A stretch of 64,000 nucleotides of DNA, from NCBI RefSeq assembly GCF_003265705.1, contig NW_020312785.1, positions 19,496,968 through 19,560,967 of the forward strand, given 5' to 3'. Within the stretch, counting starts at the first letter, position 1. Each line of letters begins with the position of its first letter. The DNA comes from Callorhinus ursinus (lineage: Eukaryota; Chordata; Mammalia; Carnivora; Otariidae). Shown piece after piece: positions 47,583 through 60,003 of this stretch. The notes beneath the pieces are model-generated. The model saw only the letters and a program-made list of their open reading frames with translations. It was not told where the DNA came from and did no database searches. The translations under genes and the position numbers were made by a program.

Positions 47583-48530
47583 GAAAAATATTTACTGTCT
47601 ATTTCAACAAAGCCACAATGTTAACCTGGACTTAAAGTAAACACAACAGCTTTACTCATTTTTCATGTGTTATATTGGTGTTTGACGATTGCATGTTGAG
47701 TAGATTGTCATTATTTTGCGCTAGTAGTCTTGAAACTGTTCTATTTCATAAAATATATTGAAAGCTTACATTTGTAGGCTTTATGTAAAAATATAGAAAC
47801 AGATCACATCTAGAACTAGATCTAAGGCTGCATTTTTCTATTAACCAGTATCATCTGTCATTACTAATTATGAATGTTAATATTTAAAACATTTCATTTG
47901 GTTGTACTTGAAAATTTTTTATGGTTCATCATATGCTATAAATATATTTATTTTTAGTTTTATTCATATTTAACATTATGTCTAAAAGGTTTTAGTCTAA
48001 CCATCTTTTAAAAATTGGATCCAAATATTTAGAATTGAGAAAAAAAGCTTCTGCCAAAAAAGGAAATACATTCCCCCTCTTTCATTGTATGAATTATTAA
48101 GAAGAAATTCCAACTCAAAGAAATCTTGGGAAAAGATGGAAACATTCCGCACATTCAAGCTGTATTAACACTAGTGTTAGCCAGATAAAATATACATTTT
48201 TCAAAATAAACATTTTGTTTAGTGATTTTCCAGCATCACAAGAGTTGATGTTAGAAGTCAATGATTCTTCTTTTACTGTATATTTTCAAGTGACTAGTAA
48301 CCCTGTAATATCCCAAGTAGAGAATGACAGGAGATTAGTTATTGAAGCATAATAGAATTGTCGAAATTACTTGACATGTTTTCTACATTGTAATGTCTCA
48401 TAAAGTTCTTTTTATTTTTACCTAAATTACAATTTGCTTATTTAAGGTCCATGTGTGGAGAGACTTGCCTTGATTATTACCTAATAATGGTTCAGGCATT
48501 TTAGTCATCATATGCTTAGGCCAAGTACAG
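47583..48530. other. Anonymous sequence
   Basis: Very AT-rich. No element recognised. Confidence 0.5.
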
Positions 48531-48534
48531 GACA

Positions 48535-48680
48535 TACTACCATTGTTCCTGAAAACACCAGGTGCTTTTACTATTCTATGCCTGGAATGTCCTTTCCTCC
48601 CTCTTTGACTGGCTAGCTTCTCCTTAAATACCAGTTCAACACTAGCTGGGGTTGTGTGTCTATTCCATGCTCTAGTTAAG
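48535..48680 (+). mobile_element. L2 fragment
   Basis: Sense L2 phrases: ctatgcctggaatgtccttt, cctccctctttgactggcta, ttctccttaaataccagttc. Diverged. Confidence 0.65.
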
Positions 48681-49054
48681 CATTTTGTTCATGCCTCCAG
48701 AAGATCTATCATTCTTTGCTTGTAATGTTTTCATAAAATTGATAAATATAAAGAAGAGAAACAAATCACCCATTATTTCATTACTTATAAAAAAAACCCC
48801 ATCATTGTTGTTTTTGTTGATCACATTGTGGGTTTTCCCAGTGCAGAGCTGCTTGAAAAAAAAAAAAATTCATAATCCTAAGATACATATAAGTGCCTTC
48901 TGCTAACTCCCATCTTAATACAATATCAAGTAGTTCCCCATAGTTTCATGTCTTTGAAACCATCAGTTTTCATATCTGCATATAATTCCATCAAGTAACT
49001 ATAACCATCATTTATTTAACCCTTCCCAAATCATCCACAGTACGTTTTTTTTTT

Positions 49055-49135
49055 TAGTTCTGTCTTAGTCATATTTGCAGCTCCAATACTGACACTAAGT
49101 TTGGGCTTGTTAAATATTCAATAAGTAAGTGTTAA
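49055..49135 (+). mobile_element. Possible L2 3' tail
   Basis: ttagttctgtcttagtcata, ttgcagctccaatactgaca and ttaaatattcaataagtaag follow the order of the L2 end, but the match is short. Confidence 0.4.
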
Positions 49136-49905
49136 CAAAATCTTCTGTCTAGGAAAATTAGCTATTCCTCTATTATCTTCTGTTTTGAAGAATTTTAATC
49201 TCAAGTACAGAATATTATGGGAAAATTTGCCATAGAGTCAGGGAGAATGAAAAGGCGGAAAAATTACCTGAAGATTTTAGTCTGGAGCTTTTCCTTTGGA
49301 AATATGCCGGATTACCGTTCCTGTGGTTATCATGGCCATTCCAGATAGATCATTGTGTGTTCCTAAGTGTTGGCACCTCCATGAAATACTTAATTTGACT
49401 CTGATAATAACAGAAACTATTTATCAGTTCTGCCAAAGGAATAGAAAGGAAGAAACACAAGCATCTTTTCCAAAGCATTGAAGAGGTTATGTGTGGATAT
49501 GTACCAAGCTTGTGGCATGCAAATGTTAAGAAAAAATATTAAATTATTTGGAAAAGGTTTATTCCTTTGGAAAGGGCAGAACTGTCTTAGGGCTCAAGGA
49601 AATGTCACAGAATGAATAAATGAGAACTATTTATAAAAACTCTTGCTTAAATTTCTGACCTTTTTTAACTACATCAGGATTTGCTTCAGCACACCAGTGG
49701 AAGGTGGGAGTGAGGAATGAAGGAATGAATGGGGTAGGAGGTGAGTGGTAGAAGAACCTTCCATTTGACCACATATATACAAATGGTCAGTAAAACTACC
49801 TGAGAAATACCTGAAAAATAAGTGCTAAAATGATTTGGAAAAATATTGACATTGGTATTTTATACATTGGTTTTCATCACATAACAGGAAACAGTGTGGA
49901 AAGAA
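49136..49905. other. Anonymous sequence
   Basis: No element recognised. Confidence 0.5.
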
Positions 49906-49914
49906 GGTCTAGCA

Positions 49915-50145
49915 TAGGGGAAGAAACAAGGGATTTGGATTCAGACTTGGGTTCAAGTCCTATCTCCATCCTTATGACTTCTGAGACCTTAAGCCTTTTA
50001 ATTTCTCTGATCTTTAGGCTTCTTGTCTGTAATACAGGAATAATAATTCTTTCTTTGCCAAGCTGATATAAAAGTAAAAAGAGACAAACACTTAGCATCT
50101 GGCACACGGTAGGCATTCAAAAAAAAGTGGGAGTTATTATTATTA
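49915..50145 (-). mobile_element. MIR element
   Basis: Antisense MIR with landmarks: ggatttggattcagacttgg, gttcaagtcctatctccatc, tgagaccttaagccttttaa, and the end atctggcacacggtaggcat with an ATT triplet run. The small minus frame over it is an artefact. Confidence 0.8.
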
Positions 50146-50149
50146 TCAT

Positions 50150-52387
50150 ATTATGTTGCATATTAGTGCCCCCAAAACAAATAGGTAAATGGATTTTGTC
50201 TAAAATAAAGGGTGATTGACTGAGAAACAACTTGAGAAGAATAGGTTATCATAGGACTACTGCCATTTGGGGAGTGCGGGGATGGCTATATGAAACCCAG
50301 TTTATCTGATATTGTTTTAAATCCATGGGCCTCCCTATTTGTGTACCCAGGCCCCCTAAATGTCATCTGGAAACTTCCAATGCCTGAGTACCTCCCATAG
50401 GGTGAGTCAATCAACTTTGGGTTTCTGGTCCACAAATAATAGGACTCTCTAAAATGACATCATTGATGGCATAACATTTGGGAGAGTATCTGCTATAATA
50501 GTCTACTCTTGATTTAATTTTGTGTAAAGGCTCTAATCTGAGTCTTATAAATTCCCCTTGCAAATAAGGTCTACCAACCAAAGAGCGTACCTGTGTTCAG
50601 TTTCTCCTTTATGCTTAGAATATTTTTCTTTCCAAAGATATCAGTAGAAAGAGCTTTGGTTATTCAAAAGGGAACAGCAAGTTCACAAATAAAACCTCTC
50701 CCCTCCCCCCGTGCCCTGTTCTTTCATCTGGACAAAATACGAGTGAACATAAGGGAATGCCAAACCCTTTTGGAAGCCAGCAAAGACTTATTAATGATGT
50801 GAAAGTGAAACTGGGAAATTAGACGAGAGAGTGGATGTGAATCAGGTATTTCCCTAATTAAAATATACCAACAGACTAAGTTTGGGGTTTATAAGAATAG
50901 CACTGGAAATTAAATTTCTTTCCAACATGGAACATAGAGAAAGTGAAATCAAGATAATTTGTCAGGGCTTAGTTGTGTGAATGAATGTGACTGATTCACA
51001 AGAATGATACTGAATTAATTTCTATTAAAGTAAACGCAGTATCTTTTTTAAAACTATCATCTTCTTTCTTAAGTTGGGCTCCTTTAGCAATTACCTTTCC
51101 TGGTACATTTATACCAGGAAGGAAGTTTGCTAGCTGTGCTACATGGGAAATATCAAGAATAGATGTTGAATCTGATAAAATTACCAAGGCCCTTTTTCCT
51201 GAAAAATGCCTTCCCTCAGATTTTAGTGAATATTGTAATCATCCCATCCTGCTCCTACCTCTTCTCCAGAGTAAATAAGACAGATATTATTTCCACTGTT
51301 ATTCACAGAACCCTAGTTTTCTGCTGTTGCTTTAAATCAAATATTTTCATTTTTGAGCCGATAAAGCCTTTTCTCATTTGATGTCCATAATCATTTTTGA
51401 ATGATGTTTTTGTTTCTTCCGTGACTAAGTTAAATGAAGCCAAGAGTGCTTAAGTATCTGTCCAGTGGCACACTATTAGTGAGTAGGAAATGTGATAAAT
51501 GAAGTTTTCATAAACCCTAGCCCATATTCTCATGGATTTATTGAATCAATCCATTTTTATCTTGGAGGGCCACAGACAACAGCAGCAAGGGCGATATACA
51601 GGCAGATAGATGTTCAGGTTGGGGCATTGGGAGTTATGATGCACACAAAACAAACAACCAAACAAACAAAAACCAAAAACAGCAACGAACACTGCTGGCC
51701 TAAATTGGTAGAGATGGTCCAGATAAAGACAGTAAGTTTGGGAACATCAGATCAAGGACGTAGAACCAAGGTAGTCATTGGTTAGCTAGTGGTGAGAGAA
51801 AGATCACATGGAACGAGTAGGCTCCGAGCAACACTGAAGAAAATCTCTGATAATGCCTCATATTGATCTCAGACCAGCAGGTAAGGAGACAAGGGTATCT
51901 TTTCTATTTTCCAGTGTGAATGAATGTCAAGCAGAGTCTCAGCAGTTAAGATGATTTTGACTATTCTACACATACCTAACTAAACACAGTCATCTTTAAT
52001 TTGGCTGAGACAAAAAATGTGATCATACACTGTGAGCTGAGACAGTCCCTTAGCTTGTGAGTGATTCTAGGTCACCACCCATTACTCCCATCTGCTTTAT
52101 TCTTTCTTCCTTATTTTCTACTTCTTGTGGTAACTTTCAAGGAGGGCCAAATATTGTTGATGTTTTGAAATACGGCCCTAAAGGAAGAGTTAAAACTTAA
52201 ATACAGAGTAGATATTGTATTGATATAATTTTTGAGGAAATGACCAGATTTTTGAGGAAAATGAGATTTCTGAGAAAGCTGAAAGACTGAATAAATATAT
52301 ATTTATCTGTGTTTTTCTGGGGATTTTCTGACGTATTGGTACACAGCCCTTGCTCAAGTCAAGTTTACAATATCGCCATCTAGAATA
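50150..52387. other. Anonymous sequence
   Basis: About 2.2 kb without a recognised element. Minor CAAA runs near 51650-51680, and a short direct repeat of tttttgaggaaa at 52228-52260. Confidence 0.5.
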
Positions 52388-52397
52388 CACACCAGAC

Positions 52398-52602
52398 CTT
52401 TTTTTTTTTAAAGATTTTATTATTTATTTGACAGAGAGAGAGAAAGAGACAGCGAGAGAGAGAAAGAGTAGGGGGTGTGGGAGAGGGAGAAGCGGGCTTC
52501 CGCCGAGCATGGAGCCCGATGCGGGACTCGATCCCATGACCCTGGGATCATGACCTGAGCCGAAGGCAGCCGCTTAACCGACTGAGCCACCCAGGCGCCC
52601 CT
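52398..52602 (-). mobile_element. CAN SINE, full length
   Basis: T-run, attttattatttatttgaca, GA-rich body, head ending ccaggcgcccct. Target duplication cacaccagac at 52388-52397 and 52603-52612. Confidence 0.95.
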
Positions 52603-52612
52603 CACACCAGAC

Positions 52613-53161
52613 TTCTTCTAATTTAGTTAATTTATATAAAGCTCTCCTTTTCACACAGAGTAGAGAGGCTCTAGGACCTGCAGCAAACGACAGAAATGAG
52701 CTTCAATTCCTTAAGATAAAGTTAAATACATAGCTGGCAATCACCCTGCAGAGGCTGTGATCAGAGCCACATGACCAGGAAGTGGCAATTTCTATTCAAA
52801 ATAGCCCCCTGGAGATGACCTATTATACATTAATGTGAAAATGACTTCCTATATCCAACATAAACTGCTTTAATTCGGAAGATGACCAACTTCTGCTCTT
52901 AGTGCCAAAACATACCTGTCAATGAGGAACAACCTCCCAGTCCATTTCTCATGCACAGATGGTGGGCCATGACCTGACCTTGGCTCCATATGGTCATATG
53001 CACGCTTCTTCACACCAACCCTAATGGGGTCGATCGAAGATTTGGAGGTTTAGAACAACAGCACATTAAAAGTTCATTCATAATTTTTATTTGGAGATCT
53101 CTATTAAAATGGAGAAAATTGAAGTATAATGGGCAAGGTGGGGGAATACCTCTGTTTTCCT
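52613..53161. other. Anonymous sequence
   Basis: No element recognised with confidence. The stretch around 52740-53010 is less AT-rich and might be a decayed LTR. Confidence 0.4.
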
Positions 53162-53175
53162 AAGAGTACTGTGAT

Positions 53176-53373
53176 CTGAGGGACACCTGGGTGGTTCAGT
53201 TGGTTGGGCATCTGCCTTCAGCTCAGGTGATGATCCCAAGGTCCTGGGATCGAGTCCCACATTGGGCTCCTTGCTCAGCAGGGAGCCTGCTTCTCTCTTT
53301 GCCTGCCGCCCCCCCTGCTTGTGCTCTCTCTCTCTCTGACAAATAAATAAATCAAATCTTTAAAAAAAAAAAA
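53176..53373 (+). mobile_element. CAN SINE, full length
   Basis: Head ggacacctgggtggttcag, middle ctccttgctcagcagggagc, C-run, then caaataaataaatcaaatc and A-run. Perfect 14-bp target duplication aagagtactgtgat at 53162-53175 and 53374-53387. Confidence 0.96.
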
Positions 53374-53387
53374 AAGAGTACTGTGAT

Positions 53388-53920
53388 GTGAAAAGAATTT
53401 TCTGACATCCCTTAAGAAACTCCTGTTGGTTGTATGATCCCTTGAAAGGTAATCAAGCAGGTGATTCCTACTAATGTTTATATGAATCAATTATCAGACA
53501 AGACAATTATCTTAATTCTGAGCTCCAAACATTATTCATGATTGAATTAATTGATTAAAAAACGTCTGTATTTGAATCAAATGTCACGCAAGTCGCCCCT
53601 GACTCTAGCCATTTCTTGGCTGTATTTTTTTCAGAGTTGTATAGCATATTTTGTGAACAACTCATTTAATAATGTGGTCTTCTTTACAGTATTCCATTAA
53701 GTATTCAAGTACCCTATTTGCCTGTCAAGTTTCTTTTCCTTAAAATGGATTCCTGGCATTTCTAAAATTAAATACTGCCAGGGGAAAAAAGAACTTTGCA
53801 TTTGTCATGTAGAAAATTATGTGCTTTGACCGTCCAATGGATGATGTATTGGCAACTATCCAAGATTCACATTTGTAGTCTCAGTTTAGAATTGAGATTC
53901 AAGAAGACTTTATGGTAGAG
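53388..53920. other. Anonymous sequence
   Basis: AT-rich. No element recognised. Confidence 0.5.
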
Positions 53921-53924
53921 TGGT

Positions 53925-54115
53925 CGCTCCCAAGTGTCTTCCCCAACCCTGATTGTTAGAATCAGTATAAAACCCCAACTGTACTCATTACAGCATTTAC
54001 CACATTCATTCTTTCAATTACGCTTATTACTTTCCCTATGAAATAGAGTTCTCCAGGGTATCTTTGTCATCTTTGCATTTCCTCATTGGACCTTTGACCG
54101 AATAGATGCTCATTA
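53925..54115 (+). mobile_element. L2 3' end fragment
   Basis: Sense L2 order: caagtgtcttccccaaccct, actcattacagcatttacca, then ctccagggtatctttgtcat and gaatagatgctcattagtgc. Confidence 0.65.
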
Positions 54116-54611
54116 GTGCTCTGTACAGGTTGTCCTGGGGTAGGTATGACAGAGCCAAGTTTTTCTTATCAGTGTGTTCCTTCCCTGGTTACTCACATGC
54201 TCTCAAGTCAATTAGCAAATGATTCTAGAACGCAGCAATTGCCTACTTAATTCAGAGAAATTGAGAGCTGTGGTATGAAATAGTTAATCTGAGTGTTGGG
54301 AATCATGCTGTGAAAACAAACTTTTTCTTCCTTTTGCTACTGGACATGTCTCCTCTCTGAAAAGTTCTCCTTTGTCAATTGTATGCACTGCAGTTCACCT
54401 GTTTGAACGCTTGGGCTCTAAGGTGGTCAATTACTAGAACAAAAACTACTGTTAAATTGGAGGTTAATGCTTCTCCCTAGCTTTTCTTCTAGTGACTTCT
54501 ATGTTACTTTATGGTAAGCATGAGTTAAATGTTATCTTAACAGAATTCCTATGCCATAATTCCTGACATTCTAAGAGCTCAAAGTACAGTTTTCCTTTAT
54601 TACTAATGATG

Positions 54612-55184
54612 GTGAAGACACGTGTTCAAAACATGACACCCCACAATATGCCCTTTGACATATTGATTATTTTGAGCTGAAGACTTGAGAAACAGATGCA
54701 GGAAGGGCTCTCTGATGTCTCCTTTTCTAATTAAAAGTAGGTCATAATATTTTCCATGAGAAAAGGGCCTGGACTATACCAGAAAGAGAACATTCTTATC
54801 ACTGGAGACTGGGAGTTGATGCCAAAATGGACCTGTACAAACAAATCTACCAAAATCACTCTAATCCTCCATTAGTTTTCTCTGTTTATTTCCTAGTCAC
54901 TTTCCCATAATTTACTGCCAGTAAAAGCTTAAGCCCTTTTCCCTTGTCTTGTCATTTCTCCGCAGATTCATCTGTCTTTGTTAAAAAAAAGTATATAAGC
55001 TTTCAGTTCTATTTTTTTCAAGTCTTCATTTTTCTTCTATTTTTATGAAGACTTCTGTGTACACACAAAAATATTAAATAAAATGTGTGTGCTTTTCTCC
55101 TCTTCATCTGTCTTATGTTCACTTAATTTCAGGCCAGCCACAGAATCTAAGAGGATGGGGAAGATTCTTTTTCTTCCATTACAT
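54612..55184 (+). mobile_element. Probable solo LTR of an endogenous retrovirus
   Basis: Looks like a sense LTR with U3-R-U5 order. acaccccacaatatgccctt and gaaacagatgcaggaagggc lie at the left, gcttaagcccttttcccttg and agattcatctgtctttgtta in the middle. A TATA-like tatataagctttc is at about 54992, an attaaataaaatg poly-A signal is near 55073, and the right end is ...cttccattaca. No internal retroviral sequence is attached. The family is not named with confidence; boundaries are approximate. Confidence 0.55.
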
Positions 55185-56125
55185 TGGCCATGGTTCAAGT
55201 CCCTTACCATGTCCATTTGAATATGAGATAGACATGATATGTTTGAGGAGATAAACAGCTAGAATGTGATATTGCACATACTATTCCTAATTAACAAAGT
55301 GCATGGAATGGGTTCTCTTGACTCCTCAAACACAAATCCCAACAAACCAGAAAGACATGTATGACCCAAACTAAGTTATGCCGAGTATGTGCTCATCGCA
55401 GTGCTACGCTTCCAAATGAGGAATACCTTTTTCAGATTGGAGGTAAAATGCCTCACTCTTAAGCCTGAGAGTCAAATAATTTCTTAAACTATTTTACCTG
55501 ACTATTATGAGGTTAATGACAATAAGTCATCATTACCAACAACAAAATGAGTTTGCTTAGAAATCAGTGATATAGGGTATTGCTATAAAGCTACTTTGAA
55601 GGCTATTTTGTAAGTTCAGGGATGGAATGGAGCTCTGTTATAAAGGGTTAGTTTGTAACCACAGGCTAGCTGAATATGAACACTTTTTTCCTTAATTATG
55701 GGTGTGGACAGGAATGTGGCCTATCTTTCATAATGACCTCAAACATTCCAGGAATGCAGCATGACCCTTCCCAAAGATGGGATGGTCAGCAGGGTGCATT
55801 ACCATGTGGGATGAAGATTCTTCACTTATTTTCCAAGAGGCTATCAAATCAAAGGTTTATATGATTCTGTTTTCAAGGATTCTGCCTTGGCTGGGTTCTG
55901 GGAACTCCCTTGTCTAATGATGGTGGCTTCTTTCCAAAACGTGTTGATGTTAAGATAAAGTTACTATATCTTAGAACGGAAAACTATTTATCTCTCCCAT
56001 ATTGTAAAAATTGCCTGTTGAACCTAACTGCTCCTATGTTTTTTATATTTGGGAAAGTTTTTGAAATGCTGAGTAAAAATTAGAAATGACACAACTTTTG
56101 GAAGAAGTAGGACTTTCAAAAATCC
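55185..56125. other. Anonymous sequence
   Basis: No element recognised. Confidence 0.5.
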
Positions 56126-56134
56126 ACAAAACCC

Positions 56135-56300
56135 CTGGGTTTGAGTTCTGTCTCCACCACTCCACCAGTAACTAATTACTTGATCTTCAATAAACCATAA
56201 TCTTTCTACCTTTTAGTCTCTAAACTTGAAGTGAGGATAATAAAGCATACTTATTGGTTGCTGTAAGATTTCAATAATAAAAATATGCAAAGGACCTAAT
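56135..56300 (-). mobile_element. MIR fragment
   Basis: Antisense MIR phrases: ctgggtttgagttctgtctc, taattacttgatcttcaata, gtgaggataataaagcatac, ttggttgctgtaagatttca. Confidence 0.65.
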
Positions 56301-56339
56301 GATCTTTGGTGTCAAAGAAAAACCAGAGTTTGGATAGTA

Positions 56340-56780
56340 GTTAAAGCAGTAAAAACAGGTTTTATTCAGAACTATTGCAATAGGGGAAGAAAGATCTTCT
56401 TGTAGAACTGAGCTCAACTCTGAATACAGCATGGGCAAGTGGGAATCTTTAGCCAAGGAGCAGGGTAGAAGTAAGTGAATAAAGATTTACTAAGAGAAAA
56501 CATCAGGGGTAAGGGAGATTCTAACTAAACTGACCTAACAAGATCTTTGCTGAAGACACACGAGGGTGATTGGACATTGCTTGGGAGAGGCTGGAGGATG
56601 AGAAACCGAGTTGATATCGAGGCTGAACAGATAGAAAGGATGGGGGACTCTTGCTAAACTGGTCTAGCAGGGTTCTTGCTGAAACTGGATTTTATAAGGA
56701 AGTGCATAGATGGGCCTAGGAGAAGGTTCTGGAGCCTAACTAAAGTTTGGTCAAGTAAAGGATCTTTGTCATTGGTTACG
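56340..56780. repeat. LTR-like unit with an internal repeat
   Basis: Two related segments of about 45 bp lie 128 bp apart: ctaactaaactgacctaaca...tctttgctgaa (from 56520) and cttgctaaactggtctagca...ttcttgctgaa (from 56648). The block reads like a dispersed repeat, possibly an antisense LTR (ttttattc near 56360 would be a reversed AATAAA). I cannot assign a family. Confidence 0.45.
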
Positions 56781-58120
56781 GTATGATCAGTAAGTCTTGC
56801 GTCCTACTATTCCTATTATCTTAGTATTTGGGAACTCTTACTATATTAATATGTAAATATTAATAATTTACCAAGATAGGCATGTTTTTATTTCTTTGAC
56901 ATACTGAGCTTTTTAGATTTCCAAGAAAGTAATTTGATAAAAAGACACTGAAAATGATTTTAATATTTCTTGTAAATGTTAATATTTTTATTTTTAGGGC
57001 TAATGTTATAGGTTTATATTGGACATCTATGAATAGATGCCACAGTTACTGAGAAACATTAGTAAACACTTTGAAATTTGGATTCTTTCTGTTTCAAAGA
57101 GTATGTGCCCTCAAAATGATGTAACACTTGTGCATAAATCCCTTGTACACTCCCACGGAAGTTTTCCATTATGCCTTGACAACAGCTTGTCATCCATTTG
57201 GCAAAAATTTTACCCTTTGAGAACAATCAAATTTCATATTGTGGAAGTGTGTTTTTAAAATGGGAGCTTTGGTTTTAATTCTTTTTTTCCTTATGTATAG
57301 AGCAAAAGGAAATTCAAATCCTTAATAAGGATTTGAATAAGTTAATTAAGTAAAGAATTTAATGAGGATAAATTTTATATTTTGATCTGAGTTATATTTT
57401 TAAAATGTAATACTCAAAGTACATTGATTTGTGTAGCAAAGAGCTATCAAATATTGAATTTAAAAACTGAAATATCCTTTTTCATGGGCCTGGCAACAAA
57501 TTTCCTCTTTGAGAATGGCTTTGGATTTCCATGGCCTTTTGTGCAATTCTTAATTTTAAATCTTTGATCGTAATAATTTGTTCATCTTAGTTTCTCTCCA
57601 ATTATCCTGGCTTCTGCATTTAAGAGTCAAAAAAGCAAACATGAATATATCATGATGGCTTGAAATGAATAAGAACTCCTGGGAACTAGATTAGTTTTGA
57701 TCAATTTTTCCATATAGACCAGGAACAAGTTTAGCTCACATGTAAGATCTGCTATTCTAACTTCTGAATTTACTGTAATTCTGTATTTTGACTTCGATTT
57801 GATTAATTCAGTCCTGCTACTGTCTTTGTATATTCACTTACTGTGATGCTACGGTATACTAGTGGGTTCTCTGAATGGTCATAACTGATCCTAAAACTCA
57901 AATTAAGCAAATGACTTAAGTCAGATGATAAAAGGACACATTTCAGAAATTCTATTTTGAAGGAAAATTACAAACATATTTCATAAGTCAGTTTTTCATT
58001 TTCATAATCACTTCAAATATCCATAATTACGGTAGACTTTGTCAATGCAGAGACAAGAGCTTTGACAATAAAAGTTTAAAAATCATTGAATATTACAGTA
58101 GTCCTTTGGAAATCTGATAA
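56781..58120. other. Anonymous sequence with a perfect inverted repeat
   Basis: AT-rich. Holds the 13-bp-arm palindrome at 57312-57338. No gene or repeat family recognised. Confidence 0.5.
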
Positions 58121-58123
58121 TTA

Positions 58124-58158
58124 CACACATGCACACGTACACACACACATACACACTA
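58124..58158 (+). repeat. (CA)n-like microsatellite
   Basis: Interrupted AC/CA run (acacacatgcacacgtacac, continuing to cacactac). Confidence 0.88.
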
Positions 58159-58169
58159 CATTTTATTCA

Positions 58170-58345
58170 GAAATAGATGTTTTATCTGTCAGGTGCTGAC
58201 CCAGGTAAGATAGCTTTCTTTTGTATTTGTGAAGAAGAAAGCTGAACTTCCGAGAAATTAATTTTGCTAAGGTCACACAACTAAACAGGGGAAGCTGGAA
58301 GGCTAATCTAGGCTTATCTAATATCACTGCTTCTTTTTGTTCTAC
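58170..58345 (+). mobile_element. MIR fragment
   Basis: Sense MIR: tgtcaggtgctgacccaggt, aagaagaaagctgaacttcc, ttgctaaggtcacacaacta. Diverged. Confidence 0.6.
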
Positions 58346-58379
58346 CTTGTTCTATGCCTTGAAATCAATAATTAAGCTG

Positions 58380-58470
58380 AGATCTTGGCCTTCAAAAGGT
58401 GCTGTCTAAGGGGAGAGACAAATAAGTTAACAGGCACTAATACACTTGAAAAGCAGGATAAGTTTTACTA
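58380..58470 (+). repeat. Ancient interspersed repeat fragment, family uncertain
   Basis: gatcttggccttcaaaaggt, ctaaggggagagacaaataa and ttaacaggcactaatacact resemble the same old repeat type as 17722-18110. Confidence 0.35.
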
Positions 58471-58499
58471 GTTTCATGGGAACTTTTTCAAAGTTTGTT

Positions 58500-58780
58500 T
58501 TATTATGTTTTTATTGAGATATAATTGACATATAACATTGTGTAAGTTTAAGGTATATGTTAATCTGATATATTTATATATTGCAGTATTACCTCTGTAA
58601 CATTAGGTAATACTTCTATCACATCACATAATTATCATTTCTTTTCTTGTGGTGAGAACATTTAAGATCTAGTCTGTTAGCAACTTTGAAGTAAATAATA
58701 CTGTACCATTGACTATAATCACTAGGTTGAGTGTTAGATCTCCAGGACTTATTTATCTTCTAACTGTAAGTTTGCAACAT
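58500..58780 (-). mobile_element. L1MA/L1MB-like 3' UTR
   Basis: Antisense terminal L1: tttattgagatataattgac, atataacattgtgtaagttt, ttgtggtgagaacatttaag, aggacttatttatcttctaa. Confidence 0.83.
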
Positions 58781-60000
58781 GGGAACTTTTTGATGGGCCC
58801 AACTTAGTCTGTCTTGAGACCTCAGGCAAAATTTCACTGAGAAACAGGCCTGAGGAGGAATAGAAATGTTCAAGGCAAGAATAGGAAGGAGAGCATGACA
58901 GCAAGAGGAAATAGCTCACATAAACAATTTGAGACATAAAAAAATTTCAGTGTTAAGAAATCACAAAGAGGTACATGTGGTAAGAACCTAGAAAAGAACA
59001 AAGTCTTAAAGTCTTAGGCACTATGCTCAGGAATTGGGACTGTATACCACAGACATCTAGAAGGCATGGGAGGGTTTTCATCATTGGAGGAAACTTTGAT
59101 CACTCAACAAATACTTGAGTGGTTATTATTGCCAGGCACTGATCCTATTCATAAATTAGAAGGATTTAAGACAACATTAAAGAAGACAGACCAGAAATGG
59201 AAAAGACTAAAGACCATTTCAAAACCTTCAGGCAAAAATGATGAGACACAATTGAGGTAGAGACTAAGCCTATTTCAGCTTCGGGTGAGCTTTTGTCAGA
59301 GGGTACAATAAGAGCAAATGTGATTTTAGTAGTTGCCAAGTAGTTGCCAAGCCTACTTGGCAACTTTCAGTGTCCCAGCAGACCTCTGAGGGGCCGGCCC
59401 ACAAGTTTCTTGTGAATGCAGATACTACCATCTGACTTAGTCCAGTCACCACTGTATTTCATTAGTATTGAAATTAGTATGCCCGAGATGCTGTCTCAAG
59501 TGGGAGACAAGTTCAGGAACTACACTTTTGAGACAATTTCACCAGTACAAACCTCTGCAAACTTCTGTTTCTAGCCCAGGACTAGAAAGCTCTTCTGCTT
59601 CATATAGTGAAATCCTTCCTAAGAAGATTAACCCACTCAGGAGCAACACTGTATGTTCTGCTCAGTCCTTTGTTCTTAATGGAGGACTCACTAAGAAGTG
59701 AAGGAGGGTCCTTCTCTACTGTTCCAGACATCTTACGCTTCTCACATTTTAACTCATAGCTTTTTTTTCATATCTCTGTTTTTTGTTCTCTTCATGTTTC
59801 ACTTATTGAATGAAAGTTTAGAAATATCATGTGAGAAAAAGGGTAGATATGAGGAGGTAGGCAAAGTAGTCCAAGTAATGGAGTTTTATCACACAGCTAG
59901 TCTATCAATGCAGAGTTCACTTACAGAAATCTTTCTCCATGGTCCCCAGGGCCCAGGTCTGTGGTTCACAGTAGACAGATTTTTAGTTTTTTTAAAGAGA
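58781..60000. other. Anonymous sequence with a 12-bp-stem hairpin
   Basis: A possible short L2/MIR-like phrase at 59095-59145 (caacaaatacttgagtggtt). The hairpin is at 59332-59364. A 77-codon frame at 59468-59701 and its neighbours have no domain that I recognise. Confidence 0.45.
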
Positions 60001-60003
60001 CTT

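Noticed and set aside
59468..59701. 77-codon frame as a zinc-ribbon-like peptide because of its early Cys residues
   Set aside because: Only one CxxCC cluster, no second pair at proper spacing and no context.
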